Source of the DNA: Anaerolinea sp.
Lineage (GTDB): Bacteria > Chloroflexota > Limnocylindria > Limnocylindrales > CSP1-4
NCBI GenBank assembly: GCA_013822395.1
Contig: PNKK01000019.1
Span: forward strand, 1-45,027
Length of the DNA stretch: 45,027 bases
Direction of reading: 5' to 3'
The position numbers and the translations under genes were made by a program. Positions 1-8,591 of this stretch are shown in pieces (the first letter of the stretch is position 1; every line of letters begins with the position of its first letter). The notes under the pieces were generated by a model. It worked only from the letters and a program-made list of their open reading frames with translations. It was not told where the DNA came from and made no database searches.

Positions 1-1221
1 TCGGCCGGCAACGAGCGGTTCGATGCCGGGCTCGTCCGGCGGGTGGCGAGCCCGCTCCTCGACGGTGACGGCCGCCCGGCCACCGGCGGCGTGCCCGTCG
101 ACCGCATTCTCGATCTCGGGCTGGGGCCGGACGGCGACGCGTCGCAGTTCGACATGACGGCCTTCAGCCTCCGTCTGACGAACGGCGCGAACGCCGTGAG
201 CCAGCTCCATGCCAGGACCGCGAATGCGACATGGCGTGCGGTGGTCCCGCGCGAGATCCTCGGCGTCACCAACGGGATCCACACGCCGACCTGGATCGGG
301 ACACCCCTCCACGAGCTCCTGGCCCGGTACCTCGACGCCGATCTCGATCACCTCGATCCGGCGACCGAGGCGGGCCGCTGGTGGGAGCGGATCGAGCGGA
401 TCCCGGCGGCCGATCTCTGGGAGGCCCACCTCCGCCAGAAGGGCGAGCTGGCGCACTTCGCGCGCCGTCGCCTGCGGGCCCAGTTCGCTCGACACGGCGA
501 GCCCCCGGCGGTTCTGGAAGAGCTCGAGCACGTCATTGACCGGAACGTCCTCACGATCGGCTTCGCGCGGCGGTTCGCCACATACAAGCGGGCCGGGATG
601 ATCTTCACCGACATGGACCGCGTGGCCCGGCTCGTCCACGACGCCGAGCGGCCCGTCCAGATCATCTTCGCCGGCAAGGCTCACCCGGCGGACCGGCCCG
701 GTCAGTCGGTGATCCAGGAGATCTTCGGGCGGACGCGGAGCACCGCCCTCCGCGGCCGGGTCTTCATCCTCGAGGACTACGACATCCGGATTGCGCGGTT
801 CCTCGTTCAGGGCGTCGACATCTGGCTGAACAATCCGCGCCGCCCGCTCGAGGCATCCGGCACGTCCGGCATGAAGGCGGCCGCCAACGGCGTGGTCAAC
901 GTGTCGGTTCTCGACGGCTGGTGGGACGAGGGCTTCGAGGGCGACAACGGCTGGGCAATCGGCGGGCGCGAAACGAACCCAGACGAGGCGGCCCAGGACT
1001 GGGCCGACGCTCAGGACCTGTACCGGATCCTCGAGACCGAGATCGCGCCGGCCTATTACGAGCGGGATGCCCAGGGCCTGCCGTCCACCTGGATCGGCTG
1101 GATGCGCCGGTCGATGGCGGCCGCGATCTGGCGGTTCTCGACCACCCGGATGCTCCACGAGTACGCGGAGCAGCTCTACCTGCCGGCGGCGGGCGTGGAG
1201 GCGGTCGCGACCAAGGGCTGA
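1..1221 (+). CDS. glgP: alpha-glucan (maltodextrin/glycogen) phosphorylase, C-terminal part
   Basis: The reading frame is open from the first base, so the gene starts upstream of the window; about 406 C-terminal residues are present. It would release glucose-1-phosphate from alpha-1,4-glucans in the cytoplasm using pyridoxal phosphate. Visible GT35 signatures are SAGNERFD at the left edge, the FDMTAF...NGANAVSQLH segment, GVTNGIHTPTW, the GFARRFATYKRA sugar-phosphate loop, FAGKAHPAD, and EASGTSGMKAAANG, whose lysine is the usual PLP Schiff-base residue. The last motif falls at about base 871-900. These spellings fit the short bacterial/archaeal type (the group often annotated 'alpha-glucan family phosphorylase') better than E. 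coli GlgP. It is convergent with the amylase gene, and only 31 bp separate the two stop codons. Its place opposite the maltodextrin operon fits a role in degrading imported dextrins. Family assignment is secure; the exact substrate is inferred. Confidence 0.93.
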   Translation, partial: SAGNERFDAGLVRRVASPLLDGDGRPATGGVPVDRILDLGLGPDGDASQFDMTAFSLRLTNGANAVSQLHARTANATWRAVVPREILGVTNGIHTPTWIGTPLHELLARYLDADLDHLDPATEAGRWWERIERIPAADLWEAHLRQKGELAHFARRRLRAQFARHGEPPAVLEELEHVIDRNVLTIGFARRFATYKRAGMIFTDMDRVARLVHDAERPVQIIFAGKAHPADRPGQSVIQEIFGRTRSTALRGRVFILEDYDIRIARFLVQGVDIWLNNPRRPLEASGTSGMKAAANGVVNVSVLDGWWDEGFEGDNGWAIGGRETNPDEAAQDWADAQDLYRILETEIAPAYYERDAQGLPSTWIGWMRRSMAAAIWRFSTTRMLHEYAEQLYLPAAGVEAVATKG

Positions 1222-1252
1222 TCAGGTGGTCTGATTGCCGACGCCCGTCACC

Positions 1253-4200
1253 TCACCCGCACTGATCGATGTCGCGCCACTTTCCGATGCTGTCGGCGAC
1301 TGACTGCGCGCCGGCGTCCCCGTAGGTCACCTGAGTGGTCCGGTTGGGGATCTCGCCGCAGGCGCCGTCCTTCTCCACCGCCTCCCACGAACCGCGGGTG
1401 TACTTGTACTGCGGCTCGTCGCCCTCGGTGAAGGCCGCGGTCATCGTCCATGTGCGCTCGTCCACCTTGGTCATCGGCGTGGCGCCTGGATCCCAACCCT
1501 GGAAGTCCCCGGCGATGTAGATCGTGTCGCCGGCGGGCGTGTTCTCCGGCAGGGTCACGGTAAACGTCACCTGGACGACCCGGGAGACCGCGGCAGCGGT
1601 CACCTCGGCGGACGGCTCGGAGCGATTGAATGCCGTATCCACCGCGACGACCACGTAGGAGTAGGTCTCACCGGCCCGGATCGAGGCGTCCGTGAAGCTC
1701 GGCTCCAGCGACCGGCCAACCAGTTCGTACGGACCGCCGGGAGCCGCCGACCGGGCGACCTCGTAGCGGAAGACGTCCGTCGCAGCCACCGCGTCCCAGG
1801 TGAGCGTCACCGCCGCGTCACCGGCCGAGGTGATCCGCAGATTGCCCGGAGACGACGGTGGGTCGACATCGGCGTTCGGGGTGACACCGAGCGTGACCGC
1901 CTGGTCCGGACGGAACCCCCACGACTGGTCTGGCCCGGCGACGATCCCGCCCCGGTCGGCGTACGACCACGTGGCGCCACCGTCCGTCGACACCCGCAGG
2001 GCGACGTTCCAGGTGCCCAGGGCCTCCGGCCGGACGGTCCCGGCGAAGCGGTCCGCATCGCCGGTGTCGCCGATCCAGGTCATCGCCGACCAAGCGTAGT
2101 CCGTGGCCGGATCGCCGCCCCGTGCCGGCCCGACGCCGAGCTGGGTGCGGATCCCGACCGCGGGCCCAATGGCGGCTGTAGCCGAGCCGGCCTTCACGAG
2201 GGCCTCGATGCTCACACCGGGATCCACCGCGGAGAGCGTCTGGCTGACGTCCGCCGGGCCGGCGAGTCGGGCATCGGCCAGCTCGAGCTCCGGCAGGACG
2301 CTCGCCTCGGCCGACCGCGTGCTCGGGTTGCCGGCTCTGTCCACCGCCACGATCACGTAGTAGCTCCGGCTGCCGTTCCTTGCCGTCGTATCCATGTAGC
2401 GCGGCTCGGTGCTCGTTCCGACGAGCTCGTAGCCGCCTTGACTGAGGAACGACCGCCAGACCTGGTAGCCGGCCGCGCCGCTCGCGGCCGCCCATGCAAG
2501 CTTCACCCCACCGGGCCCAGCGGTCGCCGCCAGGTCCGCCGGCGCGGCTGGACCGCGGAGATCCGTGCCCTCGGGCGTGAGCAGGACCGCCGCGCCCTGC
2601 GCGTCGACCGCGACCGAGACCCGTCCGCCTGAGATCGTCACGCTGCCGCCGGCGATTCCATCTTCCAGGACCGTCCCGTCCGGGATCCGGCCGGTGACAT
2701 CGAGCTCGACCGTCCGCCCTTCGGTGGCGAGATTGAGGACGACGACAGCGGCCTCCTCGTCGGTGCGGCGCAGGTAGGCGAGCGTGCCCGCGGCGTCGTC
2801 TGCGGCCAGGGGCTCCAGGTCCCCGGTCCGTAGTGCCACGTGGTCGCCGCGAAGCGTGCCCAGGAGCCGGTACCAGTCGCGCAACCCCGTGTCGATGGCA
2901 TCCCACGGATAGGACCGCCGGTCGTCGGGGTCGTCATGGCCGGTGAGGCCGGCCTCAGTGCCGTAGTAGATGGAGGCCATCCCCGGCCAGGTGAGCTGAA
3001 GGGCGGCGACCAGCCGCAGCTTCGCCTTCGCCGCGGCGAGGCCGGCCGCTGACTCCTTGACCGCCGGGTCGTCCCGGCCGGGGGCGAGCGACCAGAGGAT
3101 CCGCGTCGTGTCGTGGCTGTCCACGAGATTGAGCAGCGTCTCCCACGCCGGCGCCGGGTAGTCCTCCTTGACGCCGAGCATCCGCTCCATGAACTGGCTC
3201 GGCGTGAGGCCGGCAATCGCCCCGTCCAGGTCCGGGGTGTCCCCGTTGACGAGGCCGATGACGGCGCGACGGAAGCGGTAGTTCATAGTGGTGTCCGCCC
3301 CGTCGCCGAGGAGGAAGATCGAGGCGTCATCCCACTTCTCCCCGAGGACGAGCGCGTCCGGGCTCGCGGCCTTCGCCGCCTCGCGGATCAGGCGCACGAA
3401 CCTCTTCGACAGGTTATCCATGACGTCGAGCCGCCAGCCCGCGGCGCCAGCCCGAATCCATCGGCCGACCACCCCGTCCTCGCCCGTGAACAGGTCGTAG
3501 ACGGCCCCCTGCTCAAGGACCTCGGGGATCGTGTCGAAGCCGAACCAGCCGGGGTAGTAGCTGTCGTCGGCGCCCGGCGCGGAGACCGCGCACGGCGAGG
3601 GCTCGTTCGGCTTCGGGGCCCGGAACGTGAACCAGGGCCGGTACGCCGAGTCCGCCGACTCGCACGCACCGACCTCCGTATAGCGGCGCGACCGGTCGAA
3701 CCACGGCGAATCGGATGAGACGTGGTTGAAGACGCCGTCGAGAAGGACGCGGATGCCGCGTGCCTGTGCCTCACGGATCAGGCGGTCGAAGTCCTCCTGC
3801 GTCCCGAGGTCGGGGTCGATGAACGCGTAGCTGCTCGTGTCGTAGCGGTGGTTGGACGGCGCCGCGAAGATCGGGTTCAGGTAGATGACCGTTACCCCGA
3901 GCGCGGCGAGGTCGTCCAGCTTCGCCGTGACGCCGGCGAGGTCCCCGCCGTAGAAGTCCCGCCCCAGCGGACTCTCGTTGCAGACGACACCCTGGTAGGC
4001 CCGGCAATACCCCTCGGGCAGGTCGCCCCACTGCTTCACGAGCACGGGGTTGCCGTAGACGTCGCCGTACCGATAGACGGAGGCGCCGTCCGTCCCCTGC
4101 TTCGCGTCCGGACTTGGATTGTTGGACGGGTCCCCGTCGAAGAATCGGTCTGGAAAGATCTGGTAGACGACCGCGCCCTTCGCCCAGTCCGGCGTCGTGA

Positions 4201-4981
4201 ATGCGGGGTCGTAGACGACGATCTGCCACGACGCGTCGATGCTCGTCTCGTAGACCCGACCGCCACCGCCGTCACTCGCCTCGGTCACGGCGCCGCCGTC
4301 GTCGGGCGGATCGTCCTCGAGGTACGCTGTCGCGGTGCCGTCGCGGACGATGAACCGATACCACAGGATCGTCGGCTTGGCGGTTGTGTACAGCGTCGCC
4401 TGCCAGTAGTCGTAGCCGTACTGCCCGGCGGTCGGGTCGGTGGCGACGAGGGTCATCGGCAGGAGGGCCTGGAGCTCGTCCACCTGGTCCCAGACCCGGA
4501 CTGTCGCCTCGGTCAGGTCGCCGGAGGCAGAGCGAAGGCGGAGGATGACGCGGGTCCCGGCCGGCACGGCACCGAACGGCGTCCGGTACGTGTCCGACCG
4601 GCTGTCGTGGGCAAGGTCCGCGGCCTGGATCCTCCCGTCGGAACTGAGCGGCAGCCTGTCGGCCACGGCGACGGGTGGTCCCGACGGCACGGCGGACGGA
4701 CTCGGGATCGGGGTCCGCAGGCTCGGGCCCACGGCGATCGCGGCGACGACGAGGATGACCACGCCGAGCGCGGCCGCGACGGCCGGCCCACGCCGGCGCC
4801 ACCCAGTCGAAGCTCCGCCGGGCGAGGCTCCGCCGGGCGAGGCTCCGCCGGGCGAGGCTCCGCCGGGCGAGGCTCCGCCGGGCGAGGCTCCGCCGGGCGA
4901 GGCTCGTCGAGCCGGCTCGGCCGCCGCGTCAGCCGGCCCCGCCTCGGCCACCATCTCCCCCGACCCCGGATCGATGGTCAC
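1253..4981 (-). CDS. membrane-anchored multidomain GH13 alpha-amylase/amylopullulanase-like enzyme
   Basis: This 1242-residue protein starts at GTG 4981, one base after the stop of the preceding gene (translational coupling). Layout: short cytoplasmic tail with six GASPG-type repeats (about 27-58), arginines then one membrane segment (about 66-86), a Ser/Pro linker, an N-terminal starch-enzyme beta domain (about 120-255), and a GH13 barrel (about 265-800). Catalytic motifs are DGVFNH (415-420), GWRLDVMD with nucleophile Asp519, LGEKW with acid/base Glu548, and VDSHD with Asp624. Two fibronectin-III-like domains follow (about 815-905 and 1040-1135), then a C-terminal CBM20-like starch-binding domain (about 1137-1242, with TIYIAGDFQGWDPG). 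The uncleaved-looking anchor suggests a cell-surface enzyme trimming starch or pullulan for the adjacent transporter. It is the last gene of the operon. Whether it cleaves alpha-1,6 bonds cannot be told from the sequence. Confidence 0.92.
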   Translation of the reverse strand: MTIDPGSGEMVAEAGPADAAAEPARRASPGGASPGGASPGGASPGGASPGGASPGGASTGWRRRGPAVAAALGVVILVVAAIAVGPSLRTPIPSPSAVPSGPPVAVADRLPLSSDGRIQAADLAHDSRSDTYRTPFGAVPAGTRVILRLRSASGDLTEATVRVWDQVDELQALLPMTLVATDPTAGQYGYDYWQATLYTTAKPTILWYRFIVRDGTATAYLEDDPPDDGGAVTEASDGGGGRVYETSIDASWQIVVYDPAFTTPDWAKGAVVYQIFPDRFFDGDPSNNPSPDAKQGTDGASVYRYGDVYGNPVLVKQWGDLPEGYCRAYQGVVCNESPLGRDFYGGDLAGVTAKLDDLAALGVTVIYLNPIFAAPSNHRYDTSSYAFIDPDLGTQEDFDRLIREAQARGIRVLLDGVFNHVSSDSPWFDRSRRYTEVGACESADSAYRPWFTFRAPKPNEPSPCAVSAPGADDSYYPGWFGFDTIPEVLEQGAVYDLFTGEDGVVGRWIRAGAAGWRLDVMDNLSKRFVRLIREAAKAASPDALVLGEKWDDASIFLLGDGADTTMNYRFRRAVIGLVNGDTPDLDGAIAGLTPSQFMERMLGVKEDYPAPAWETLLNLVDSHDTTRILWSLAPGRDDPAVKESAAGLAAAKAKLRLVAALQLTWPGMASIYYGTEAGLTGHDDPDDRRSYPWDAIDTGLRDWYRLLGTLRGDHVALRTGDLEPLAADDAAGTLAYLRRTDEEAAVVVLNLATEGRTVELDVTGRIPDGTVLEDGIAGGSVTISGGRVSVAVDAQGAAVLLTPEGTDLRGPAAPADLAATAGPGGVKLAWAAASGAAGYQVWRSFLSQGGYELVGTSTEPRYMDTTARNGSRSYYVIVAVDRAGNPSTRSAEASVLPELELADARLAGPADVSQTLSAVDPGVSIEALVKAGSATAAIGPAVGIRTQLGVGPARGGDPATDYAWSAMTWIGDTGDADRFAGTVRPEALGTWNVALRVSTDGGATWSYADRGGIVAGPDQSWGFRPDQAVTLGVTPNADVDPPSSPGNLRITSAGDAAVTLTWDAVAATDVFRYEVARSAAPGGPYELVGRSLEPSFTDASIRAGETYSYVVVAVDTAFNRSEPSAEVTAAAVSRVVQVTFTVTLPENTPAGDTIYIAGDFQGWDPGATPMTKVDERTWTMTAAFTEGDEPQYKYTRGSWEAVEKDGACGEIPNRTTQVTYGDAGAQSVADSIGKWRDIDQCG
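4812..4901. repeat. six perfect 15-bp tandem repeats inside the amylase N-terminus
   Basis: The unit GCTCCGCCGGGCGAG is repeated six times without a mismatch. On the minus strand it encodes a five-residue Ala-Ser-Pro-Gly-Gly repeat before the membrane anchor. Because the unit is a multiple of three, copy-number change would keep the frame. Confidence 0.95.
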
Positions 4982-4982
4982 G

Positions 4983-6551
4983 TCAGCCGCCCTCGGCCCG
5001 CAGGACCAGACCGGCCCTCGGCGGCACCGTCACGACGGCATGGCCGCCCTCAACGGCGATCCTGCCGGCCGGCACGGCCGGCATTCCCGGCCAGCTCAGC
5101 GCGACGAGGTGCTGCCCGGCGAGGTCCGGCAGATCGAGCTGGAGCGAAGCCTCGGCCTCGCCCGCGTTGATCGCCACCACGACGGCAGGACCCGACACGC
5201 CGTCCACGGGGCTGCGGACGAAGGCCATCGCCGTGCCGGTCGCCGCCACCGTCCGGTACGAGCCCCGCCGGAGGACCGGATTCGCGTGCCGCGCCGCGAC
5301 CGCCCCTCGGGCAAACGCCAGGACATCGTGGTTCCACGACCCTTGGTCGTCCCACGGAAAGGCCGCCCGGCAGCCGGGATCCTGCTCGCCGGTCATCGCG
5401 ATCTCGTCGCCGTAGTAGATCGACGGCGCACCGGGGAGCGTCATCTGGAGGAGGGTCGCGAGCCGCAGCGAGGCGACGTCGCCGCCGGCCATCGCCAGGA
5501 AGCGCGGCGTGTCGTGCGTGTCGAGGAGGTTCAGCTGGGCCGCCACGACCGCGGGGTCGTAGAGGGCGAGGCCGTGCTCCACGCGCCGCGCGAGCTCCGG
5601 GCCATCGATCGGGTAGATCGTCGAGTCGAGGCCGAAGTGCTGGCGCAGGACGCGGCGATCCAGGTGCGACGCGCCGGTGAACGATGTGATCGACGCCGCG
5701 AGCGGGTAGTTCATGTAGGCATCGAACTGGTCGCCCTGGAGGTGGCGTGGCTCCTCATGCCAGACCTCGGCGACGATGTAGGCCTCCGAGTTGACCGCTT
5801 TGACCCGCCGGCGGAACTCCCGCCAGAACGTCTCGTCGGAGATCTCCAGGGCAACGTCCAGGCGCCAGCCGTCCGCCCCGAACCGGATCCAGTGCTCGGC
5901 AACGCCGAACAGGTACTCCCGGACCTCCGGGTTGTCCGTGTTCAGCTTGGGCAGGGCCGGGAGGTCCCACCAGGCTCGATACCCGAGGGCCGCCAGGGAG
6001 CGCGCGCTGGCCTGCTGATCCTCGGACACGTTGGCGGTGTCAAGCACCTGGCCCCCCTCCGGGTAGGCCCGGATTGGCCGCCCGGCCTCGAGGGCCGCCT
6101 CGTCGAAATGGAACCAGCCCCGGTAGGGCGAGTCCTTGCCCGCCTCCATGACATGGTGGAACGGCCAGAACCCGCGGCTGGCGTGATTGAAGACGCCGTC
6201 CAGGACGACCCGCATTCCGCGAGCGTGCGCCGCGTCCAGCAGCTCGCGGAGCGCCTGGTCGCCGCCAAGGAGCGGGTCCACCGCAAGGTAGTCATAGGTG
6301 TGGTAGCGGTGATTCGAGGCCGACTGGAAGATCGGGTTGAAGTACAGGGCGGTGATCCCGAGCTCGGCAAGGTAGTCGAGGTGCTCGACCACGCCGAGCA
6401 GGTCCCCGCCCTTGAAGCCGTGCACGGTCGGCGGACTGTCCCACGGCTCCAGGTGGCCGGGCTTCCGAACCCGCTCGCTCCTCGCGAAGCGATCCGGGAA
6501 GATCTGGTAGAAGACGGCGTCGCGGACCCAGTCCGGCGTCTCGATCGGCAC
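4983..6551 (-). CDS. intracellular GH13 maltodextrin-degrading enzyme (cyclomaltodextrinase/neopullulanase-like)
   Basis: This is a 522-residue GH13 enzyme with no signal peptide, so it is probably cytoplasmic and acts on imported malto-oligosaccharides. The start is GTG 6551, seven bases after the permease stop. The protein begins almost directly with the barrel (DAVFYQIFPDRF at 11-22) and lacks the ~120-residue N-terminal domain usual in cyclomaltodextrinases. Catalytic motifs: FNPIFQSASNHRY (71-83), DGVFNH (118-123), GWRLDVALE with nucleophile Asp232, AEVWHEE with acid/base Glu262, and LLDTHDTPR with Asp347. The MNYPLA segment after the acid/base is typical of the neopullulanase/cyclomaltodextrinase subfamilies. 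It is fifth in the operon, after the permeases. Subfamily is inferred; an alpha-glucosidase is the alternative. Confidence 0.9.
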   Translation of the reverse strand: MPIETPDWVRDAVFYQIFPDRFARSERVRKPGHLEPWDSPPTVHGFKGGDLLGVVEHLDYLAELGITALYFNPIFQSASNHRYHTYDYLAVDPLLGGDQALRELLDAAHARGMRVVLDGVFNHASRGFWPFHHVMEAGKDSPYRGWFHFDEAALEAGRPIRAYPEGGQVLDTANVSEDQQASARSLAALGYRAWWDLPALPKLNTDNPEVREYLFGVAEHWIRFGADGWRLDVALEISDETFWREFRRRVKAVNSEAYIVAEVWHEEPRHLQGDQFDAYMNYPLAASITSFTGASHLDRRVLRQHFGLDSTIYPIDGPELARRVEHGLALYDPAVVAAQLNLLDTHDTPRFLAMAGGDVASLRLATLLQMTLPGAPSIYYGDEIAMTGEQDPGCRAAFPWDDQGSWNHDVLAFARGAVAARHANPVLRRGSYRTVAATGTAMAFVRSPVDGVSGPAVVVAINAGEAEASLQLDLPDLAGQHLVALSWPGMPAVPAGRIAVEGGHAVVTVPPRAGLVLRAEGG

Positions 6552-6558
6552 GATCCGG

Positions 6559-7464
6559 TCAGCCTTTCACGCCACCCGCGGTGACCCCCGAGACGAGCCA
6601 CTTGGACGAGTACAGGAACAGGGCGACCACCGGGATCGAGATCATGATCGAGGCCGCTGCCAGCTCATTCCACTGCGTCTGGAACTGCCCCTGGAATCGT
6701 GACAGGCCCAGCGTCCAGGTCAGAAGCGGCTCCTTCGAGAGCAGGATCCGGGCGAGGAAGTAGTCGTTCCAGGCGGCGAGGAAGTTGAACAGGAAGACGA
6801 TCGCCAGGGCCGGCGTGGAGAGCGGCAGCAGGATTCGCCAGAAGGCCTCCAGCTTGCTGCAGCCGTCGATCTGGGCCGCCTCCTCCAGCTCCACGGGAAC
6901 GGTCTCGTAGTAGCCCCGGAGAATCCAGATGCTGAACGGCACGGACGTCACCGACAGGGCGATGACCATCCCGACGAACGAGTTCGTGAGCTTCAGCTGG
7001 ACGGCCAGGATGTAGAGCGGGACGAGGAGCATCGCGGCCGGGATGAGCTGCGTCGCGAGGAGCATCGTCAGGCCGAGCCCGCGACCGGGAAAACGGTAGC
7101 GCGCGAAGGCGTACGCCGAGGTCGCGGCGATGAGGAGGCCGACAAACGCGGTGCCGGTCGTGATGACGAGGCTGTTGAAGAGCCACAGCGGGAGGTCCGT
7201 CTCGAACAGGACGGAGCGGAAGGCATCGAGCGTGGCCCCCGGCGGGATGATCGAGAACTCGCTGTCGAGAATCCGGTTGCCGGGCCGCATCGCAACCCCG
7301 AACACGCGAATGATCGGAAACGCGGCCACGAGTGCGGCGACGATCAGGAGCAGGTGGATGACGGCGCGCTTCCGGCGCGAGTCGTGACGGCCACCGGCGC
7401 CCTTCGCGGGACGGTCTGCCTCCTTCACGACCGGGATGGACGGGACGACAGTCGAGCCGCTCAT
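6559..7464 (-). CDS. malG: maltodextrin-type ABC transporter permease, MalG-like
   Basis: A 301-residue inner-membrane permease with about six hydrophobic segments. The cytoplasmic EAA loop is clear: VPVELEEAAQIDG followed by SKLEAFWRILLPLSTPAL, which docks on the transporter ATPase. The N-terminal ~30 residues are polar and basic, then the first membrane helix (HLLLIVAALVAAFPIIRVF). The start ATG at 7464 overlaps the stop of the preceding permease in an ATGA. No ATPase (MalK/MsiK) gene lies in the operon, so an ATPase encoded elsewhere must energise it. The symbol is used by homology class; the substrate is inferred from the neighbouring amylases. Confidence 0.9.
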   Translation of the reverse strand: MSGSTVVPSIPVVKEADRPAKGAGGRHDSRRKRAVIHLLLIVAALVAAFPIIRVFGVAMRPGNRILDSEFSIIPPGATLDAFRSVLFETDLPLWLFNSLVITTGTAFVGLLIAATSAYAFARYRFPGRGLGLTMLLATQLIPAAMLLVPLYILAVQLKLTNSFVGMVIALSVTSVPFSIWILRGYYETVPVELEEAAQIDGCSKLEAFWRILLPLSTPALAIVFLFNFLAAWNDYFLARILLSKEPLLTWTLGLSRFQGQFQTQWNELAAASIMISIPVVALFLYSSKWLVSGVTAGGVKG

Positions 7465-8486
7465 TCGTACGCCCCCTTCAGGCTGCCGGTGAACCGGATG
7501 TAGACGATCGTGAACACGAGCAGGAGCAGGAAGACCACGAACGCGAACGCGGCGGCATCGCCGTAGCGGTTGTACTGGAACGCCTGACGGAAGATCGCGG
7601 TCACCAGGATGTCGCTCGTCTCGAGCTCATTCGGATTGATGAAGAACGGGACGTTGATGTTGTTGAAGGTCCAGACCGTCCCGAGGATGATCGCCGGCGT
7701 GAGGACCGGGCGGAGCAGCGGCAGGGTGATGTGGCGGAACGCCTGGCTGCTCGACGCCCCGTCCATCTCGGCCGCCTCGTAGTAGTCGGCGGAGATGCTC
7801 TGGAGCCCGCCCAGGATGATCACCATCATGAACGGGATGCCCAGCCAGACGTTCGTGATGATCATGGCGAGGAAATTCCAGAACGGGTCGGACAGCCACC
7901 GCACGGGTTCGATCCCGGCCAGGCCGAGGAGCTGGTTGACGGCGCCGAACTCGAAGTTGAACTCGGTCCGCCAGACGAGCAGGGCGATGACCTGGGGGAT
8001 GGCCCACGGGAGCACGATCAGCGCCCGGTAGATGCCCTTGCCGCGCATCCGTCGATGGAGCAGCAGGGCGAGCGCCAGGCCGCCGAGGACGTGGAGGGTG
8101 ACGTTGCTCGCCGTCCACAGGACGGTCTGCCCCAGCAGCTGCCAGAACCCGGTCAGCTTGAGGACCGGGTCCTTGAAGACCTGGGTGTAGTTCTCGAACC
8201 CCACGAACCAGCCCCGGGACAGGCCGAGGAACCCGGGGTCCCCGAAGTTCCGGAGGCTCATCTTGGTGAAGGAGACGTTCAGCTCCCACAGGAGCGGGTA
8301 GACGATGAGGACAGTGAGTCCCACCGCCGCCGGGGCGACGAGCATGATCGGGACGGCGTTGCGGTATCTCAGGATTCGGACGAGGAGGAGGTACAGGCCA
8401 CCCTCCAGGACCGCCACCATGAAGGCGATCGCCACGAGCGTCAGGCCCACCTGGCCGAGCGCGGTGGCGACGGCGTCCAGGCTCAC
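7461..8486 (-). CDS. malF: maltodextrin-type ABC transporter permease, MalF-like
   Basis: I place the start at GTG 8486 because a strong Shine-Dalgarno (AAAGGAGGG) lies just upstream at about 8493-8501, giving 341 residues; the frame stays open further upstream but that stretch is arginine/proline-rich and contains the intergenic hairpin. Hydrophobic helices are at the N-terminus (TLVAIAFMVAVLEGGLYLLL), then IMLVAPAAVGLTVLIVYPLLW. The EAA loop is present as SADYYEAAEMDGASSSQAFRHITLPLLRP. It pairs with the MalG-like permease, sharing an ATGA overlap. Location: inner membrane. Confidence 0.9.
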   Translation of the reverse strand: MSLDAVATALGQVGLTLVAIAFMVAVLEGGLYLLLVRILRYRNAVPIMLVAPAAVGLTVLIVYPLLWELNVSFTKMSLRNFGDPGFLGLSRGWFVGFENYTQVFKDPVLKLTGFWQLLGQTVLWTASNVTLHVLGGLALALLLHRRMRGKGIYRALIVLPWAIPQVIALLVWRTEFNFEFGAVNQLLGLAGIEPVRWLSDPFWNFLAMIITNVWLGIPFMMVIILGGLQSISADYYEAAEMDGASSSQAFRHITLPLLRPVLTPAIILGTVWTFNNINVPFFINPNELETSDILVTAIFRQAFQYNRYGDAAAFAFVVFLLLLVFTIVYIRFTGSLKGAYE

Positions 8487-8552
8487 GTCGCTCCCTCCTT
8501 TCCACCTGGCAGGCGGCGGAAGCCGCCGGATGCGGGCCCGCCGGATTCGAAA

Positions 8553-8582
8553 CGGCCCCGGGGCAATGATGCCCCGGGGCCG
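8553..8582 (-). terminator. GC-rich hairpin between binding protein and MalF genes
   Basis: Perfect 12-bp stem (CGGCCCCGGGGC / GCCCCGGGGCCG) with a six-base loop AATGAT, beginning nine bases after the binding-protein stop codon. Only a three-base T run follows on the transcribed strand, so partial termination or 3'-end protection of the binding-protein message is more likely than full termination. Confidence 0.7.
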
Positions 8583-8591
8583 TGCCAAAGA

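Noticed and set aside
1222..1252. Terminator between the phosphorylase and amylase genes
   Set aside because: Only a weak 5-bp ATCAG/CTGAT inverted repeat is present, too weak to call.
3722..6584. Long plus-strand frames over the two GH13 genes
   Set aside because: Shadows of minus-strand genes that have full catalytic motifs.
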